This document shows, one piece after another, positions 1 to 5,924 of a DNA stretch of 7,358 bases. The stretch covers positions 1 to 7,358 of the forward strand of contig JAZFYD010000170.1 in the NCBI GenBank assembly GCA_036443405.1. The letters run 5' to 3'. Both the position numbers and the translations under genes were made by a program. The DNA comes from JAZFYD01 sp036443405. GTDB taxonomy: Bacteria; Planctomycetota; PLA2. The notes under the pieces were generated by a model, which saw only the letters and a program-made list of their open reading frames with translations, was not told the origin of the DNA and did no database searches. Numbering within the stretch: the stretch's first letter is position 1; each line of letters starts with the position of its first letter.

Positions 1-30
1 ATATCGATAGTGCTAGGAGGCGAACGGCGG

Positions 31-164
31 CTGACGGGCCTATCCAGCCGATCGAAGCCAGGGGTTTTCTCAGACGGAGCCTAGAGTCCGCGGTCGGCCC
101 GACTCGTCCCGCCGAAGCTTTGAGCGAAGGCGGAAGTCAGGCGGAGTTTTCAGACAGGGCCTAG
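31..164. repeat. Degenerate direct repeats in the intergenic region
   Basis: Three related short stretches occur at about 33-42 (GACGGGCCTA), 71-84 (CAGACGGAGCCTAG) and 151-164 (CAGACAGGGCCTAG). The last two agree at 12 of 14 bases and each has a TTTT run just upstream (65-68 and 147-150). The starts are about 40 and 80 bases apart. Between them, 109-133 can form an imperfect hairpin (CCGCC/GGCGG ends with GA-rich mismatches). No reading frame or RNA gene is recognisable in 1-180. The role is unknown; these may be decayed duplications or chance similarity in GC-rich DNA. Confidence 0.3.
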
Positions 165-175
165 CGAAGAGGCCC
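157..175 (-). terminator. Stem-loop just after the AI-2E-family gene stop
   Basis: GGGCCT (157-162) and AGGCCC (170-175) are perfect complements around a 7-base loop. The stem begins 5 bases past the stop codon of the minus-strand membrane-protein gene. Read on the minus strand, the bases after the stem are TGTCTGAAAA, so there is no good U-tract. The position suits a 3' end hairpin or weak terminator, but the missing U-run keeps this uncertain. Confidence 0.35.
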
Positions 176-180
176 CGCGA

Positions 181-1512
181 TCACGTCGCGGCGACGATCG
201 GTTCCTCTTCGACCTCGGCCTGCTTGTCGATCACGTAGAACTTGAACGTGGACTGCACGATCGACGCGGCGGGCACGGCGAGCAGCGCGCCGACGAGCCC
301 GTAGGTGTGCTCGCCTGCGAGCAGGGCGAAGATCACGACGACGGGGTGGATTCGACTCGCCGAACCCATGATCTTGGGGTTCAGGATATTCGCTTCGAGG
401 AAGTGGATGAACAGGATCCAACCGAGTGAGAGCAGGGCGAGCTTCCAGCCGCCGCTGGCGAATCCGAACAACACGATCGGAACCGAGCTCAGGATCGTGC
501 CGAAGATTGGGATCAGGCTGAGGATCCCCGCGAACGCGCCGAGCAACAGCGCATACTCGACATCCAAGAACGCGAGGCCGATCCACGTCAGGATGCCGTT
601 GACGAGGCAGATGGTTAGCTGCCCGCGAATCACGCCTGCAAGCCCGCGGTCGATGTACTCGCTCAGCCGATGCGCGAGGGCCTGGTGCCTTCGGGGTGTG
701 ACGCTGTGGAAAAAGGAAACGATCTTCTCGCGGTCGACGACGACAAACGCCGTGATCATCATGATCAGAAAGATCTGATAGACCGCCGTCACGAGCCACG
801 CGACGATTCCGAGGGTGACTTTCAGGATCGCATCGACGTTTTGCACGAGTTCGTCAAACCCGCTCGCGATGATCTTGCGCACGTCCACGGCCGCGCGCTG
901 ACCTCTGGTGTCGAGGCTCTTTCTGTTCTCAACCTGCATCGCATCGATGGTCTGGATGCGGTCCCCGACCAGGACGGCGACCTCAGACTCCTGCTTGTTC
1001 CACCCGAGGACCTTGCCCTCGATGGCGCCGCCATTCTTGAGTTCGAACCGCGTGCGGCCCGGGTCCACCGTGGCCACGTCCGTATTCTCGGCGGCTTCCT
1101 CATCGTCCGCGGCCCGACCGGTCCACCTCCGCCAACGCTGCACGACGCCCTCGGCCAGCTCCTCCACCGTGTTCTGGAATTTTGGCAGGTCGTCGCGCGC
1201 GTCCTGGATCTGCTCGGCGAATTTCGGGATCGTGAACTCGCCGACGAGGTAGACCGTGACCAGCAGCACGACATAGATCGCGAGAATCGAACCGCCGCGA
1301 CCGAGTGTGAAGCGGTTGAAGATTCGGACCGGGGCCATCTTGTTGATGACCGGGTCGATCAGGTACGCCGCGAAAAAAGCCACCAAAAATGGCGTGAGGA
1401 CCGCGCGGAAGGCCACGACAATCGTCAAGATGATGGCGACAAAAACGAGCAGAATGACGAGGCGCCGCCGCCTCTTTACTCCTTCGAGCCTCTGCCTCAC
1501 GAAAGGATCCAT
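181..1512 (-). CDS. AI-2E/PerM-family transporter with an inserted soluble domain
   Basis: A 443-residue integral inner-membrane protein of the AI-2E exporter superfamily (PF01594; PerM, YdiK, TqsA relatives). Members are putative efflux proteins or antiporters, and the substrate cannot be read from sequence. A basic N-terminus (K13-R17) leads into membrane segments at about 18-36, 38-52 and 75-91. A soluble stretch of about 92-225 follows, then several C-terminal membrane segments. Family hallmarks are the IPIFG loop (334-338) and the NPKIMG...HPVVV block (378-393), followed by a Gly-rich LLAGEHTYGLVGALLAVP stretch. Most family members are about 340-390 residues. The excess here is a segment at about 134-205: an acidic linker, then an ELKNGGAIEGKVLGW-type beta-rich module. 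The C-terminus is acidic. The ATG at 1512 is chosen because it gives the usual short basic head; no strong Shine-Dalgarno precedes it. The gene is divergent from the HEAT/VWA gene. The family is confident; transport of autoinducer-2 is not implied. Confidence 0.9.
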   Translation of the reverse strand: MDPFVRQRLEGVKRRRRLVILLVFVAIILTIVVAFRAVLTPFLVAFFAAYLIDPVINKMAPVRIFNRFTLGRGGSILAIYVVLLVTVYLVGEFTIPKFAEQIQDARDDLPKFQNTVEELAEGVVQRWRRWTGRAADDEEAAENTDVATVDPGRTRFELKNGGAIEGKVLGWNKQESEVAVLVGDRIQTIDAMQVENRKSLDTRGQRAAVDVRKIIASGFDELVQNVDAILKVTLGIVAWLVTAVYQIFLIMMITAFVVVDREKIVSFFHSVTPRRHQALAHRLSEYIDRGLAGVIRGQLTICLVNGILTWIGLAFLDVEYALLLGAFAGILSLIPIFGTILSSVPIVLFGFASGGWKLALLSLGWILFIHFLEANILNPKIMGSASRIHPVVVIFALLAGEHTYGLVGALLAVPAASIVQSTFKFYVIDKQAEVEEEPIVAAT

Positions 1513-1531
1513 CGCCGCGCGTTTGTAACAC

Positions 1532-1537
1532 AGGAGG
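1532..1537 (+). promoter_or_regulatory. Shine-Dalgarno AGGAGG with long spacing to the HEAT/VWA start
   Basis: A perfect AGGAGG lies 15 bases before the ATG at 1553, longer than the usual 5-9. An in-frame TAA at 1547-1549 rules out any earlier start in this frame, and the signal peptide begins directly at the ATG, so the start itself looks right. It sits in the 40-base gap of a divergent gene pair, so any promoter for the plus-strand gene must lie largely inside the neighbouring gene. Confidence 0.55.
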
Positions 1538-1552
1538 AAGCTTCACTAACGC

Positions 1553-2884
1553 ATGCGTTTTTCAATCACGATCGCCTTTCCGGTCGCCTTTTGGGCCGCC
1601 CTCTGTGCCCCGGAACTTTCGGCGGACGATTTCGGCAAGACCGTCCGGGATCTGCGCCACGAGCACCGGTCCCGGCGCCTCTCCGCCTTGAAGGCGTTTG
1701 CGGACGGGCACAAGGCGGCTGAGACCAAATCCCAGGCCGACAAGCTCGATCGCGCGCTGGTGCGGTACTGGTCGTCCCACGTGAGTGGGCAGGAACGGGC
1801 GCTGGCCGTCCGCGCCCTGGCCCGCCTCAAGCGGCCCCGGGCGATCGAGCGGTTCGCCGAGTGGGTTCCCAAAGAGCGCGACGATCGCGTCCTCCTCGAG
1901 GCCGAACGCGCGTTTGCGACCCTGCACGAGACGTCGTTCCCGGTGCTCCTGGCGATTCTGCGGCGGGAGAAGGAGCCCCTGGCGCGGGCCGCGATGCTCC
2001 GGTGCATCGGGCGCGTGCCGGGCCGCGGGGCGGCGGACGAACTTCTGCGTCGGGCAGCGGCCACGGAGGAGTGGTACCTGCGCGCGACCGCAGCTCTCGC
2101 GTTGGCGCGTCGCCCCACACGGAAGTCGTTCCCGCCGCTGATCGCCATGGTGCAGCGCGACGATCCGGGTTTGAACGTCGCCGCCGCCGAGGCTCTGACG
2201 CAGCTGACGCGCCGCGACTACGGTAGCGATCCAGTGAAGTGGAAGGTCTGGTGGGACATGGGCGGCAAGGTCGAACCCCTGAAGCCCAAACAGGACCCGC
2301 TCAAAGACCCCGACGGCACCGGGCGCCGGCGCTACGCGCACGACTCCGAGGGCGACCCGCTGAATCCGTACTACTTCGGCATCCGCGTGCGCGGCCGCCG
2401 CATCGTGTTCTGCTACGACATCAGCGCCTCCATGCGCTACAAACTGCCGCTCGCGAACAGCCAACTCACGCGGGCGATCAAGGGGCTGCCCTCGGCGGCG
2501 CAGTTCGAGGTCATCTTCTTCAACGAGGAGATCAAGCCGTGGCGCGGACGGCTGAGCTGGGCCGACCCGATCACGAAGGAACTCTTCCTCGACTCGCTGA
2601 AGGACCTGGAGATCAAGTCCTACACGAATCTCTTCGATTCCATCGAGCTGGGTCTCCGCATGGGCGCCGACGAGCTCTTCGTGATCAGCGACGGCGAGCC
2701 GAACCGCGGGCGAAAAAAGCTCCCGCGCGACATCCTCAAGGAGCTCGCGCGCATCAACAAACGCGCCGTGAAGATTCACACGGTTTCGGTCGTGCGCGGC
2801 GTAGACGGCGACGAACACCTTTCCCTACTCAGGGAGATCGCGGGTCAAAGTGGCGGCCAGTACCAAGAGCGCACGTTGAAGTAG
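1553..2884 (+). CDS. Exported HEAT-repeat and von Willebrand factor A domain protein
   Basis: A 443-residue protein with no assigned pathway. Residues 1-24 look like a Sec signal peptide (MR, a hydrophobic core, likely cleavage after LSA before DD). No lipobox is present, since the Cys at 18 is preceded by AAL. Residues of about 35-225 form Ala/Leu/Arg-rich helical pairs typical of HEAT repeats, ending in an ALTQLT...DPVKWKVWWD block (W230, W233, W234). A Pro/Lys/Asp-rich linker leads to a VWA domain at about 280-443. Its metal-ion-dependent adhesion site appears complete: DxSxS at D289/S291/S293, T358 in SYTNL, and D380 in VISDGEPN. An intact MIDAS suggests divalent-metal-dependent binding of a partner protein; HEAT arrays are also protein-binding scaffolds. 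Combinations of this style are frequent in Planctomycetota (general knowledge, not checked here). It ends in TAG 51 bases before prfB. Domain calls are firm; the partner and role are unknown. Confidence 0.85.
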   Translation: MRFSITIAFPVAFWAALCAPELSADDFGKTVRDLRHEHRSRRLSALKAFADGHKAAETKSQADKLDRALVRYWSSHVSGQERALAVRALARLKRPRAIERFAEWVPKERDDRVLLEAERAFATLHETSFPVLLAILRREKEPLARAAMLRCIGRVPGRGAADELLRRAAATEEWYLRATAALALARRPTRKSFPPLIAMVQRDDPGLNVAAAEALTQLTRRDYGSDPVKWKVWWDMGGKVEPLKPKQDPLKDPDGTGRRRYAHDSEGDPLNPYYFGIRVRGRRIVFCYDISASMRYKLPLANSQLTRAIKGLPSAAQFEVIFFNEEIKPWRGRLSWADPITKELFLDSLKDLEIKSYTNLFDSIELGLRMGADELFVISDGEPNRGRKKLPRDILKELARINKRAVKIHTVSVVRGVDGDEHLSLLREIAGQSGGQYQERTLK

Positions 2885-2892
2885 CGTGGGCT

Positions 2893-2929
2893 CCGATAAC
2901 GGACAACACGGCTCCGTTCGGCTATTTTG
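2893..2929 (+). terminator. Possible intrinsic terminator between the HEAT/VWA gene and prfB
   Basis: CCG (2893-2895) plus AACGGA (2898-2903) pair with TCCGTT (2913-2918) plus CGG (2919-2921), leaving a two-base AT bulge and a 9-base loop. CTATTTTG follows, a short imperfect T-run. This fits a modest terminator for the upstream gene. The same bases can be read as a weak promoter for prfB (CGGACA at 2900-2905, 17 bases, TATTTT at 2923-2928). The two readings are not exclusive and neither is strong. Confidence 0.4.
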
Positions 2930-2935
2930 TGGTGC

Positions 2936-4037
2936 ATGGCCGCCGACGACATCTCGTCCCGCTTGGAACAACTCCGCACCAGGGTCCGCCAGGCCCAGGA
3001 GAGTCTTTGACTTCCCCGCTTTGACCAAGCGGCGCGCCGAAGTCGAGGCGCGCATGAACGCGCCCGACTTCTGGAATGACCCGGGTTCGGCCCAAAAGAC
3101 CGTCGCCGAGCACAAGCAACTGCGCGCCCGCATGGACCCGTGGTTGGAGTGCGTGGCGAAGATGGACGAGGCGGAAGAGCTCTGGGAGATCGCCGAGAGC
3201 GACGAGGACCGCGCCGAGATCGAGCAGTCGGTGGGCGAGATCGTGCCCGGGGTCGATGCCCTCGAGTTTCGCCTGATGCTCTCGGGCGAACACGACGAGA
3301 GCGACGCGGTGGTTGCGATCCACCCTGGCGCGGGCGGCATCGAGTCCTGCGATTGGGCCGAGATGCTGTTGCGCATGTACCTGCGCTGGGCCGAACGCTC
3401 GGGCTACAAAACCGAACTGCTCGAGGTGAGCGCGAACGACGAGGGTGGCATCAAGGGCGCCACGCTCGCGGTGCGCGGCGATTACGCCTACGGCTACCTG
3501 CGCGGCGAGTTAGGCGTGCACCGACTCGTCCGCATCTCACCGTTCGACGCGCAAAAGCGCCGTCATACCTCGTTCGCGTCGGTGGACGTGTTGCCGGAGT
3601 TCGACGACGACATCAAGATCGAGATCGATGAGAAGGACCTGAAGATCGACACCTATCGCGCGGGCGGTGCGGGTGGCCAGCACGTCAACAAGACCGAGTC
3701 CGCGGTGCGGCTGACGCACATGCCGACGGGTGTCGTGGTCGCTTGCCAAAACGAACGGTCGCAACAGCGCAACCGCACGATGGCGATGCGGCTGCTCAAG
3801 GCGAAGCTGTACCGGCTCCAGGAAAAGGAGCGCGATGCGGAGCTGAAGAAGATGTACGGGGAGAAGGGCGAGATTGCCTTCGGGTCGCAGATTCGCAACT
3901 ACGTCATGCAGCCCTATCAGCTCGTGAAGGACGTCCGCACGAACACGGAAGTCGGCAACATCCAGGGTGTTCTCGACGGCGACATCGACACCTTCATCCA
4001 GGCCTACCTGAGATCCCGCATGGGGACCGAGGCGTAG
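2936..4037 (+). CDS. prfB: Peptide chain release factor 2, made by programmed +1 frameshift
   Basis: RF2 recognises UGA and UAA stop codons in the ribosomal A site and triggers peptidyl-tRNA hydrolysis. The coding sequence is join(2936-3007, 3009-4037), 366 residues, very close to the 365 of E. coli RF2. The first 24 codons, MAADDISSRLEQLRTRVRQA onward, end at CTT followed by in-frame TGA (3008-3010). Skipping one base (T3008) continues as DFPALTKRRAEVEARMNAPD, which matches the normal RF2 N-terminal helical domain. The stop-recognition tripeptide SPF is at 201-203 (HRLVRISPFD) and the catalytic GGQ at 246-248 (RAGGAGGQHVNKTES). Reading the second frame alone back to a GTG at 2886 gives an unrelated N-terminus, so that start is wrong. 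No good Shine-Dalgarno precedes the ATG at 2936. Expression should be autoregulated: scarce RF2 makes the ribosome pause at TGA and shift. The gene ends in TAG, which is read by RF1. Identification is very secure. Confidence 0.96.
2997..3011 (+). promoter_or_regulatory. prfB programmed +1 ribosomal frameshift site
   Basis: The internal Shine-Dalgarno-like AGGAG (2997-3001), a three-base spacer AGT, the slippery Leu codon CTT (3005-3007), stop TGA (3008-3010) and following C (3011) reproduce the classic bacterial arrangement. In E. coli AGGGGG is likewise three bases before CUU UGA C. The peptidyl-tRNA on CTT slips forward one base to TTT and decoding resumes with GAC. The coding frame before and after matches RF2 on both sides, which makes a sequencing error very unlikely. 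Confidence 0.95.
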
Positions 4038-4039
4038 CT

Positions 4040-4066
4040 CTAACCAACTTCGCAGTAACGAGTTAG
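4040..4066 (+). other. Imperfect hairpin after prfB
   Basis: CTAAC (4040-4044) pairs with GTTAG (4062-4066), and inside the loop ACT (4047-4049) can pair with AGT (4054-4056) around TCGC. It lies 2 bases after the prfB stop. No T-run follows, so if it ends transcription it does so weakly or with a factor. It could equally be an RNA 3'-end stabiliser, or chance. Confidence 0.25.
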
Positions 4067-4125
4067 GTCGGTTCCCGTGGACGGGACGCCCCGCCGCACA
4101 ACGAGATCAAGCCTGCTTCCCAAAA

Positions 4126-4154
4126 TGGAAGCGGACGGTCTCGGGTGCTACGAT
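4126..4154 (+). promoter_or_regulatory. Candidate promoter for purH
   Basis: In the 186-base gap before purH, TGCTACGAT carries an extended -10-like element (TACGAT at 4149-4154). At 17-base spacing the -35 position reads TGGAAG (4126-4131), a poor match. A transcript from here would have a leader of about 60-65 bases before the purH ATG at 4224. This is only a pattern match; the sigma-factor consensus of the host is unknown. Confidence 0.2.
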
Positions 4155-4223
4155 CTTCGACTTCCCTCCCGCGGCCTTGCTGCGAGGGCCCACAACAAGC
4201 CGGCCGTCGACCTAAGTTCTTTC

Positions 4224-5789
4224 ATGACAACGATTTCCCGAGCCCTCCTCGCTCCTTTCGACAAGCGCGGCATCGTCGAATTCGCGCGCGCGCTGAACGA
4301 CGGCGGCACTCAGTTGCTCGCCACTTCGGGGACCGCCCGCAAGCTCCAGGAAGCTGGGATTCCCGTCCAAGAGGTCGCGGACTACACAGGCTTCCCTGAG
4401 ATGCTGGGTGGCCGCGTCAAGACGCTGCATCCCAAGATCCACGGCGGCATCCTCGCGCGCCGGGACGACCCGGAGCACCGCGCGCAGATGGAGGCCCACG
4501 GCATCGGGCCCATCGACCTGGTTTGCGTGAACCTCTACCCGTTTGTCGAGACGATCGCGAAACCCGGGGTGACGCTGGCCGAGGCGGTGGAGCAGATCGA
4601 CATCGGGGGCCCGTGCATGCTGCGCGCCGCCGCGAAAAACCACGCCCACGTGGTGCCGGTCATCGATCCGGGCGACTACGCCGAGATTCTCGAACGAATC
4701 GGCGCCGGGAGTCTCGACGGCGAATTCCGCGGCCAGCTTGCTGCGAAGGCGTTTGCGCACACCGCGACCTACGACCGCGCGATCACCCAGTATCTCGCTG
4801 GCCAGGGTGCGACCACCGGCGCCGAGGACGGCGACGACGCGTTCCCCGCGACTCTGACTCTTCAGGCGGAGCGAGTGCGCACGCTGCGTTACGGCGAAAA
4901 CCCGCACCAGTCGGCGGCGATCTACCGCTTACCGGGTGGCGGCGGCCTGCCGGACGCCGACGTGCTCAACGGCAAACCGCTTTCGTACAACAACCTCCAG
5001 GATGCAGCCGCGGCGTTTTCCGCCGTCGGCGTCCACGAGGACCCGACCTGCGTCGTCGTCAAACACGCCAACCCCTGCGGAGTGGCCTCCCACGACGACC
5101 TGTTGGCTGCGTTCCGCCGCGCCTGGGAGGGCGACCCGATCTCCGCGTTCGGTGGAATCCTGGCGTTCAACCGGCCCCTGACCGCCGATGTCGCCGAAGC
5201 GATCGCCGAACCCGGCCGCTTTGTCGAGGTCATCATCGCGCCCGCAATCGAGCCGGACGCCCTCGCGATCCTGCAGGCAAAGCCCAAGTGGGGCAAAAAC
5301 GTCCGCATCCTGGCCTGCCCCGAAGCCAGCGGCGACCGCGAGGTTCGAACCCTCCCCGGTGGTCTCCTGGTTCAGGAACTCGACCGGAAGGTGACCGAAC
5401 CGGCCGATCTAAAGGTAGTAACCAAGCGCGCGCCCAGCGAGGCGGAGGTCGCGGACCTCCTCTTTGCGCAGCGCGTCTGCAAACACGTCAAAAGCAATGC
5501 GATCGTTCTCGCGAAGGACCGGCAGTTGGTCGGGGTGGGTGCGGGCCAGATGAGCCGCGTCGATTCCGCCGTCATGGCGGTTCGGAAGGCCGGCGAGAAG
5601 GCCCAGGGCGCGGTGTTCGCGTCAGACGCTTTCCTGCCGTTCAACGATGCGCTCGAAGTCGCACTGGAGGCGGGCGCCACCGCGGCCATCCAGCCGGGCG
5701 GCAGCAAGAACGACGACAAGTGCGTCGCGTTCGCCGATGCGCGCGGCATTGCGATGGTCTTTACAGGTACACGACACTTTCTTCATTAG
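4224..5789 (+). CDS. purH: Bifunctional AICAR transformylase / IMP cyclohydrolase
   Basis: A cytoplasmic enzyme catalysing the last two steps of de novo purine synthesis: 10-formyl-THF plus AICAR gives FAICAR, which is then cyclised to IMP. It has 521 residues against 529 in E. coli. The IMP cyclohydrolase (MGS-like) part covers about 1-150, with LATSGTA, the GGRVKTLHPKIHGG block (K66 matches the catalytic Lys of human ATIC), VNLYPF (Y105) and IDIGGP. The transformylase part follows, with RYGENPHQ (222-229), NGKPLSYNNLQD from 249, the catalytic Lys-His pair K280-H281 in VKHANPCG, KSNAIV and IQPGGSKNDD. It ends in the expected GTRHFLH. The frame is open upstream to a GTG at 4077, but those 49 residues look non-conserved, and the ATG at 4224 gives the usual head (MTTISRALLAPFDKRGIVEF). 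No clear Shine-Dalgarno is seen. It shares a strand with prfB (186-base gap) and rnc (135-base gap). No other purine gene is in the window. Confidence 0.96.
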   Translation: MTTISRALLAPFDKRGIVEFARALNDGGTQLLATSGTARKLQEAGIPVQEVADYTGFPEMLGGRVKTLHPKIHGGILARRDDPEHRAQMEAHGIGPIDLVCVNLYPFVETIAKPGVTLAEAVEQIDIGGPCMLRAAAKNHAHVVPVIDPGDYAEILERIGAGSLDGEFRGQLAAKAFAHTATYDRAITQYLAGQGATTGAEDGDDAFPATLTLQAERVRTLRYGENPHQSAAIYRLPGGGGLPDADVLNGKPLSYNNLQDAAAAFSAVGVHEDPTCVVVKHANPCGVASHDDLLAAFRRAWEGDPISAFGGILAFNRPLTADVAEAIAEPGRFVEVIIAPAIEPDALAILQAKPKWGKNVRILACPEASGDREVRTLPGGLLVQELDRKVTEPADLKVVTKRAPSEAEVADLLFAQRVCKHVKSNAIVLAKDRQLVGVGAGQMSRVDSAVMAVRKAGEKAQGAVFASDAFLPFNDALEVALEAGATAAIQPGGSKNDDKCVAFADARGIAMVFTGTRHFLH

Positions 5790-5802
5790 CCGATCGACCG
5801 CA

Positions 5803-5829
5803 CGAAGCCCCTTCGGCTTCAAGGGCTCG
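5803..5829 (+). terminator. Hairpin with alternative pairings after purH
   Basis: GAAGCC (5804-5809) pairs with GGCTTC (5815-5820) around a 5-base loop. The overlapping AGCCC (5806-5810) can instead pair with GGGCT (5823-5827), extended by CG/CG across a bulged A, and CCCTT (5809-5813) can pair with AAGGG (5821-5825). The start is 14 bases after the purH stop. The next bases (ATTGGTACGG) are not T-rich, so it is not a standard intrinsic terminator. It could be a 3'-end hairpin or part of the rnc leader. Confidence 0.35.
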
Positions 5830-5852
5830 ATTGGTACGGAGACTTTTGAAAC

Positions 5853-5889
5853 CGCGCCACGCGTGGTGCGAGGCGACGCTGAGGCGTCG
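5853..5889 (+). promoter_or_regulatory. Two adjacent hairpins in the rnc leader
   Basis: The first is an 18-base near-perfect inverted repeat (5853-5870), CGC-G-CCAC against GTGG-T-GCG with one G·T pair, centred on the palindrome CCACGCGTGG (5857-5866). The second is CGACGC (5874-5879) paired with GCGTCG (5884-5889) around TGAG. They end 35 bases before the rnc ATG. In E. coli, RNase III cuts a stem-loop in its own leader and so lowers its own expression. A similar role here is inference from position; each stem is shorter than an ideal RNase III substrate. The palindrome could instead be a protein-binding site. Confidence 0.3.
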
Positions 5890-5924
5890 TTCCGTTCCCC
5901 GCGTGCGTGTCTGGAACAAACGAC

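Noticed and set aside
181..1512. Naming the membrane protein as an autoinducer-2 exporter
   Set aside because: The family name is historical; no quorum-sensing gene lies nearby and members have varied proposed substrates.
1562..2818. Minus-strand open frame of 418 codons opposite the HEAT/VWA gene
   Set aside because: It is antisense to a gene with signal peptide, HEAT and VWA motifs; its own translation shows no domain, and long antisense frames are expected at this G+C.
2886..3008. GTG at 2886 as the start of release factor 2
   Set aside because: The translation before DFPALTKRR is unlike RF2, while the other frame from the ATG at 2936 gives a proper N-terminus ending at the frameshift site.
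4077..4223. N-terminal extension of PurH from the GTG at 4077
   Set aside because: The 49 extra residues do not resemble the PurH family, which begins close to ISRALLAPFDKRGIVEF.
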